Assembly (NCBI GenBank): GCA_019084435.1
Contig: JAHRFV010000114.1
Span: forward strand, 1 to 16,774
DNA: 16,774 nucleotides
Direction of reading: 5' to 3'
Source: Dethiosulfatibacter sp.
Lineage (GTDB): Bacteria > Bacillota_A > Clostridia > Tissierellales > Dethiosulfatibacteraceae
Each line of letters opens with the position of its first letter. The stretch's first letter is position 1. Under the pieces are notes generated by a model. That model was not told where the DNA came from, searched no databases, and saw nothing but the letters and a program-made list of their open reading frames with translations. This document shows positions 13,697 to 16,774 of the stretch, piece after piece. The translations under genes and the position numbers were made by a program.

Positions 13697-13726
13697 ATTA
13701 TATTTCGGATACAACAAAGCCCTCAA
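13697..13726 (-). promoter_or_regulatory. Candidate promoter of the 83-residue gene
   Basis: On the minus strand, TTGAGG (13721-13726), an 18-base spacer and a perfect TATAAT (13697-13702) lie about 33 bases before the start codon. It suggests the small gene can be expressed apart from the DUF502/exporter operon. Confidence 0.5.
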
Positions 13727-13733
13727 ATTTTCC

Positions 13734-14327
13734 TCATGGGGTTGTTTCAGGCACTACAACACCAGCACTTACAATCAGTTTTAGTCCTTCTTCTACAGTC
13801 ATGTCTAAATAAACTATTTCAGATTCCGGAACCAGAATCAACATTCCCGAAGTAGGATTAGGGGTTGTAGGCACAAAAACATTCATCAGTTTTGCATCTG
13901 TCTTGACCTGAACCTCACCCTTGCACTCTCCAGTCAAAAAACCCACCACGTATAATCCTTTCCTGGGGTATTCAATCAAAACAACCTTATTGAATGCATG
14001 TTTTCCTTGTAATGTAAAGGCCTCAACTATTTGTTTCATTCCAAAATATACCCTTGGAACAATCGGGATCCTTCTAATCATTCTCTCAGCAAATCTAAAT
14101 AACCTCTCACCAATTACGTTTGTGACAACTGATCCCATAACAAATATCAAAATAATCACAGCAACAATACCGATACCCGGTATAGTTCTGCCTATCAACA
14201 TGCTAATATATGTTCCTAGAATCTTATCCAGAAATTTGAATAAAGAATACAACAAGTAAATAGTTGCAACAATTGGTATAAGCGTTAATATACCCCTTAA
14301 AAATATTTGTCTGATGTTTTTCATCAT
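13734..14327 (-). CDS. DUF502 family membrane protein
   Basis: The protein has 197 residues. Two membrane helices (about 10-30 and 51-72) with IPGIGIVAVIILIFVMG are followed by a soluble domain. That domain has the family hallmarks RIPIVPRVYFGMKQIVEAF (86-104) and the strongly conserved PTTPNPTSG (153-161), then VEEGLKLIVSAGVVVP. DUF502 proteins are widespread in bacteria and have no settled function. ATG 14325-14327 has GAGG six bases upstream; the next codon is also ATG. It starts nine bases after the stop of the exporter-like gene, so the two form an operon. A role at the envelope together with that transporter is inferred only from this coupling. Confidence 0.92.
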   Translation of the reverse strand: MMKNIRQIFLRGILTLIPIVATIYLLYSLFKFLDKILGTYISMLIGRTIPGIGIVAVIILIFVMGSVVTNVIGERLFRFAERMIRRIPIVPRVYFGMKQIVEAFTLQGKHAFNKVVLIEYPRKGLYVVGFLTGECKGEVQVKTDAKLMNVFVPTTPNPTSGMLILVPESEIVYLDMTVEEGLKLIVSAGVVVPETTP

Positions 14328-14336
14328 GTATTTCCT

Positions 14337-15302
14337 CTATATTATATTTTCAATGATTGTACTCTTAGCTTTTAGGAAATGTTCAAGGTCATTGATGTAT
14401 TCATAAAGTGTCGCCCGATTTTCAAACTCCTCTCTAGTCAATGGAAGGGGCAAGAGTTTGAATGTAGCTCTATATTCTTCAATTTTTTGGCACACCTCTT
14501 CTGATGTTTCAAGTCCATTCAGTTTATCGGCTATCAATTCTGTCAAATCCGCGACCATCAAAGTCTGTTTATAAGAAGCATACAATCGCTTGAAGCATCG
14601 TCTCATGTGATACAGAATATCGAATTGAATAATTCGCGACTCCATATAGTGTATATGGTTGTAATTTTTAGAAATCAATCTATTCTCAGATTCTACTTTA
14701 GCGCGGTTATAACCTTCTCGTAATTTATCTTCCAATCTGGTATAGAATACTTCATCAATTGAAGTTGCCTTAGTCCTAAGACAATTTGCCATCTCCATTA
14801 GAATTTTTCTAATCATTTCATCGATTTCAAGAATATCCTGTTCAATTATCTTCTCGAGACTTGGCATATAAAGATTAAGCAAAAACCCAATCCCCGCGCC
14901 TATAAACATCTGCATCATTTCATTGGCAAGTGCTGGTAAAGCGACTGATTGTATGCTTAATAGATGTGTCACAAGTACAGAGCATGGCACAATCCCGTCA
15001 TGGAACTTCAATTGCACCGCAATCGGTATAAAAATCAACAGATAAACGCCAAACGCAATAGCTGTAAACCCTATCAACGAAAAAACCAAGGCTCCAATCG
15101 TCAACGCGAGTATTGTTGAACCTATCCTCATGATAGCAAGATCCCTGGACTTTTTTTTTGTGCTCTGAACACTTAGAATCACAATGATTCCAGAATTTGC
15201 GGCATAGTCAAGATTCAATAGCTGCGAAATGAATACAGCAACTATCGCCCCAAAAGCAGTTTTTAGCGTTCTCATGCCAATATATTTTTTAATTCTCCGC
15301 AT
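14337..15302 (-). CDS. Aromatic acid exporter (ArAE/FUSC-like) family protein
   Basis: The protein has 321 residues. The N-terminal half (about 10-145) contains five or six membrane helices with the family segments RTLKTAFGAIVAVFIS and GIIVILSVQSTKKKS, then FHDGIVPCSVLVTHLL and a last helix around 130-145. The C-terminal half (about 148-321) is cytosolic and helical, matching the ArAE_1/ArAE_1_C architecture of Firmicute proteins like B. subtilis YqjA. Gram-negative relatives export aromatic acids; the substrate of Gram-positive members is not established. ATG 15300-15302 has AGAGGTAA upstream with rather long (10-base) spacing. It is first in the operon with DUF502 and has a good promoter at 15342-15370. 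Confidence 0.88.
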   Translation of the reverse strand: MRRIKKYIGMRTLKTAFGAIVAVFISQLLNLDYAANSGIIVILSVQSTKKKSRDLAIMRIGSTILALTIGALVFSLIGFTAIAFGVYLLIFIPIAVQLKFHDGIVPCSVLVTHLLSIQSVALPALANEMMQMFIGAGIGFLLNLYMPSLEKIIEQDILEIDEMIRKILMEMANCLRTKATSIDEVFYTRLEDKLREGYNRAKVESENRLISKNYNHIHYMESRIIQFDILYHMRRCFKRLYASYKQTLMVADLTELIADKLNGLETSEEVCQKIEEYRATFKLLPLPLTREEFENRATLYEYINDLEHFLKAKSTIIENII

Positions 15303-15341
15303 CGCTGGGTTACCTCTCGTCCGACTAATGATTTCAAGTCA

Positions 15342-15370
15342 ATAATATCATCAGTCACGTCTTTTAACAA
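15342..15370 (-). promoter_or_regulatory. Promoter of exporter-DUF502 operon
   Basis: On the minus strand, TTGTTA (15365-15370), a 17-base spacer and TATTAT (15342-15347) lie about 40 bases before the exporter start. Confidence 0.6.
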
Positions 15371-15439
15371 GAGAGATCAACCAAGAATAGTTAAAAATAT
15401 CACAACAATCCGGGAGTTAATCATTGATGAAATCTATCA

Positions 15440-15859
15440 TTATTCAGGATATCTGTTTTGAAGAAATGAAACAGATTGTTTAATTAATTGTTTCAACACT
15501 TCCAAATCAATATCATCAAGTTTATTGACATAGACACATGCTTTTCCTGAGGTATGCTTCCCAAACTCCTTTAATAATTCCTCTCTTTCAGTATCACCTG
15601 TTGCAAAATATAAGCTAATCTTCGCCTTGCGGGGAGAAAATCCTACCAAAGGGGCGTCTCCTTCATGACCTGAATCATATTTATAATGATAAGATCCAAA
15701 CCCAATGATGCTATCACCCCACATTTTTGCATCAAAACCTGTGGTTCCGCTGAAAATCTCCAACAGTTCGTATGCATCCTTTCTTTTTCTAGGATTTTCG
15801 ATTCTTTCGATAAACTCTATGACAGATTTATCAGTTTCTTTAGTCTTTTGTTCATACAT
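15440..15859 (-). CDS. DUF1801 domain protein
   Basis: The start at 15857-15859 (139 residues, MYEQKTKETD) is chosen over an in-frame ATG at 15874. The sequence GGAGGATAAAGTC sits directly before the inner ATG, while the outer one has no ribosome site. The protein shows the DUF1801 pattern: VIEFIERIENPRKRKDAYELLEI at the N-terminus, then MWGDSIIGFGSYHYKY, the FSPRKAKISLYF strand pair, and GKACVYVNKLDDIDLEVLKQLI near the end. Function is unknown; the fold is iron-chaperone-like (YdhG group) and usually soluble. It follows the isochorismatase-family gene after about 33 bases, so the two probably share a transcript. Confidence 0.9.
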   Translation of the reverse strand: MYEQKTKETDKSVIEFIERIENPRKRKDAYELLEIFSGTTGFDAKMWGDSIIGFGSYHYKYDSGHEGDAPLVGFSPRKAKISLYFATGDTEREELLKEFGKHTSGKACVYVNKLDDIDLEVLKQLIKQSVSFLQNRYPE

Positions 15860-15892
15860 GACTTTATCCTCCATCTGGGGTGGTTCAGTTTC

Positions 15893-16441
15893 TCATTTGA
15901 TTAATTTCAGCAGTGTCTTGAACTGTGGTGTATTTGATTCTTTTAAGAGGTCAAAAACAGCGGTCTCCGTATTGGTTATAACAGCACCCATATCCCTTAA
16001 CTGGGATATGGCGTTGTTGAGTGTCATTTCTGTTCTAGATCCCACAGCATCCTCTACGAGGAATACTGAAAATCCGTTGTCCAACAGACTTCTCGATGTC
16101 TGAAATACACAAACATGCGACTCTGTACCCGTCACAATTATCTTACTTCTATTCATTTTTTTTAGATAGTCAATAAACTCCGATGTACAGGCTGAAAAAG
16201 TCGTTTTGTGAAAGATTTTGACATCCGGCATTTTTTGAATCAGCTGATCTACTGTATGTCCAAGTCCTTCCGGGTTATGTTCCGTGACAATTGTAGGTAT
16301 TCCAAGAAGCTTTGCCGCTTCAATGAGCACTTCATTCCTTTGCATTACTGAATTTGCATTGTTAATGACAGGAAGCATTCTCTCCTGAATGTCTATGATT
16401 AACAAGACTGCTTCGTCTTTATTAAGATAATATTTTTCCAT
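15893..16441 (-). CDS. Isochorismatase-family cysteine hydrolase
   Basis: The protein has 182 residues. The catalytic triad of the family is visible: Asp17 in LLIIDIQERM, Lys79 in IFHKTTFSAC and nucleophile Cys111 in VTGTESHVCVFQT. The cis-peptide region lies just before that Cys. Length and the short N-terminus match YcaC/nicotinamidase-like hydrolases rather than a true EntB isochorismatase with a carrier domain. The substrate (nicotinamide, carbamoyl or another amide) cannot be told from sequence. ATG 16439-16441 has GGAGGAACTAAA. It is first in a two-gene operon with the DUF1801 gene and is driven by the promoter at 16526-16554. Confidence 0.93.
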   Translation of the reverse strand: MEKYYLNKDEAVLLIIDIQERMLPVINNANSVMQRNEVLIEAAKLLGIPTIVTEHNPEGLGHTVDQLIQKMPDVKIFHKTTFSACTSEFIDYLKKMNRSKIIVTGTESHVCVFQTSRSLLDNGFSVFLVEDAVGSRTEMTLNNAISQLRDMGAVITNTETAVFDLLKESNTPQFKTLLKLIK

Positions 16442-16525
16442 TTTAGTTCCTCCGAATTGTTTGTTGTTATTGAACTGTTATGTTTTTCTACGATATACCC
16501 GAGTGAATATGTATTGATAATATTT

Positions 16526-16554
16526 ATTATATGATATTTCTCAATCTATTACAA
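16526..16554 (-). promoter_or_regulatory. Promoter of isochorismatase-DUF1801 operon
   Basis: On the minus strand, TTGTAA (16549-16554), a 17-base spacer and a perfect TATAAT (16526-16531) give a leader of roughly 80 bases. Confidence 0.65.
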
Positions 16555-16615
16555 CAAAACAAAACTTTTTACAGTGCGCTTAATCTAATTCCTTATCCTC
16601 CACAAAAAGTACGAA

Positions 16616-16635
16616 AAGCCTTTATATAAAGGCTT
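16616..16635. repeat. Perfect 20-base palindrome
   Basis: AAGCCTTTATATAAAGGCTT reads the same on both strands. It lies upstream of the gene at 16750 and is followed by CAGACTGCTGACAAAGTC, which itself contains GACT-N9-AGTC. It could be an operator, a cruciform-prone site or the stem of an RNA hairpin. Confidence 0.6.
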
Positions 16636-16677
16636 CAGACTGCTGACAAAGTCAAAAATTACGAAAATGTAAGAAAG

Positions 16678-16705
16678 AGAATTCTCGGAAAAGAGGATTC
16701 TTTTT
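16678..16705 (+). terminator. Plus-strand terminator-like hairpin with no gene in front
   Basis: AGAATTCTC (16678-16686) pairs with GAGGATTCT (16693-16701) with one wobble, around the loop GGAAAA, followed by TTTT. No plus-strand gene ends upstream within the window, so it could end a short RNA or act as a leader attenuator. Confidence 0.55.
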
Positions 16706-16713
16706 CAGTTTTT

Positions 16714-16722
16714 TGGTATAAT
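16714..16722 (+). promoter_or_regulatory. Extended -10 promoter for the gene at 16750
   Basis: TGG followed by TATAAT (16717-16722) is an extended -10 box without a recognisable -35. It lies about 28 bases before the ATG and just behind the terminator-like hairpin. Confidence 0.5.
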
Positions 16723-16749
16723 ATAAGTATCAAAAAGCGGAGGAAATCA

Positions 16750-16774
16750 ATGCTTACAAGGAATGATAACATAC
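16750..16774 (+). CDS. Start of a gene cut by the right edge
   Basis: ATG 16750-16752 follows GCGGAGGAAATCA, a good ribosome site, and an extended -10 promoter. Only MLTRNDNI is visible, so no function can be given. Confidence 0.6.

Larger units (their letters stand above)
16442..16749. other. Divergent intergenic region of 308 bases
   Basis: No coding frame is supported here. It holds the isochorismatase-operon promoter (16526-16554), a 20-base perfect palindrome (16616-16635), a plus-strand terminator-like hairpin (16678-16705) and an extended -10 promoter (16714-16722) for the gene starting at 16750. The stretch 16555-16615 shows nothing I can name. Confidence 0.6.

Noticed and set aside
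15860..15874. Upstream ATG of the DUF1801 gene
   Set aside because: No ribosome site in front of it; its own codons form the GGAGG serving the inner ATG.
1..16774. CRISPR arrays, transposases, integrases, tRNA or rRNA genes
   Set aside because: No regularly spaced repeats, no transposase or integrase motifs and no tRNA- or rRNA-like segments were seen on either strand.

Overview
The window is AT-rich, with strong Shine-Dalgarno sequences (GGAGG-type), sigma-A-like promoters and many stop/start overlaps. Its gene families include OmpR-type two-component signalling, BlaI/M56, CPBP protease, aromatic acid exporter/DUF502 and DUF2680-like proteins. Together these point to a low-GC Gram-positive chromosome, most likely a clostridial Firmicute; the species cannot be fixed from sequence alone. 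I see no insertion sequence, phage gene, tRNA, rRNA or CRISPR array. It reads as ordinary chromosome with many small regulated operons.

Layout. 1-2012 (minus): a response regulator and its sensor histidine kinase, the kinase running off the left edge. 2184-2696 (plus): a divergent secreted Gly-rich protein, a likely target of that pair. 2922-4273 (minus): a flavodoxin-like reductase with an iron-sulfur-type Cys cluster, and a CPBP membrane protease. 4507-4806 (plus): a small ABM-type monooxygenase. 4874-7747 (minus): an alkylation-damage operon. Its first protein fuses an Ada-type methyl sensor/AraC regulator to an AlkA glycosylase. Its second fuses an Ogt methyltransferase to a MagIII/EndoIII-like glycosylase. 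A coupled 93-residue membrane protein follows. 7927-9455 (minus): a winged-helix regulator and a membrane-anchored alpha/beta hydrolase, behind a promoter whose spacer is a perfect palindrome. 9594-11995 (minus): a BlaI repressor and an M56 (BlaR1-like) sensor protease with an unusual extracytoplasmic region, behind two palindromic operators. 12232-13365 (plus): a membrane diguanylate cyclase. 13413-15302 (minus): a small orphan, a DUF502 protein and an aromatic acid exporter-like protein. 15440-16441 (minus): a DUF1801 protein and an isochorismatase-family hydrolase. 16750 to the right edge (plus): the start of another gene.

The most noteworthy part is the alkylation-repair operon. Four repair or sensing activities (methylphosphotriester sensing and transcription control, AlkA glycosylase, O6-alkylguanine transferase, second helix-hairpin-helix glycosylase) sit in two overlapping fused reading frames. 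The Ogt-glycosylase fusion has almost no linker. The next most useful observations are the cis-regulatory ones: tandem BlaI-type operators, the palindrome between -35 and -10 of the regulator/hydrolase operon, and a dispersed 3'-end hairpin element with the core GGTTCTTTTGT seen three times, always in the sense of the gene it follows.
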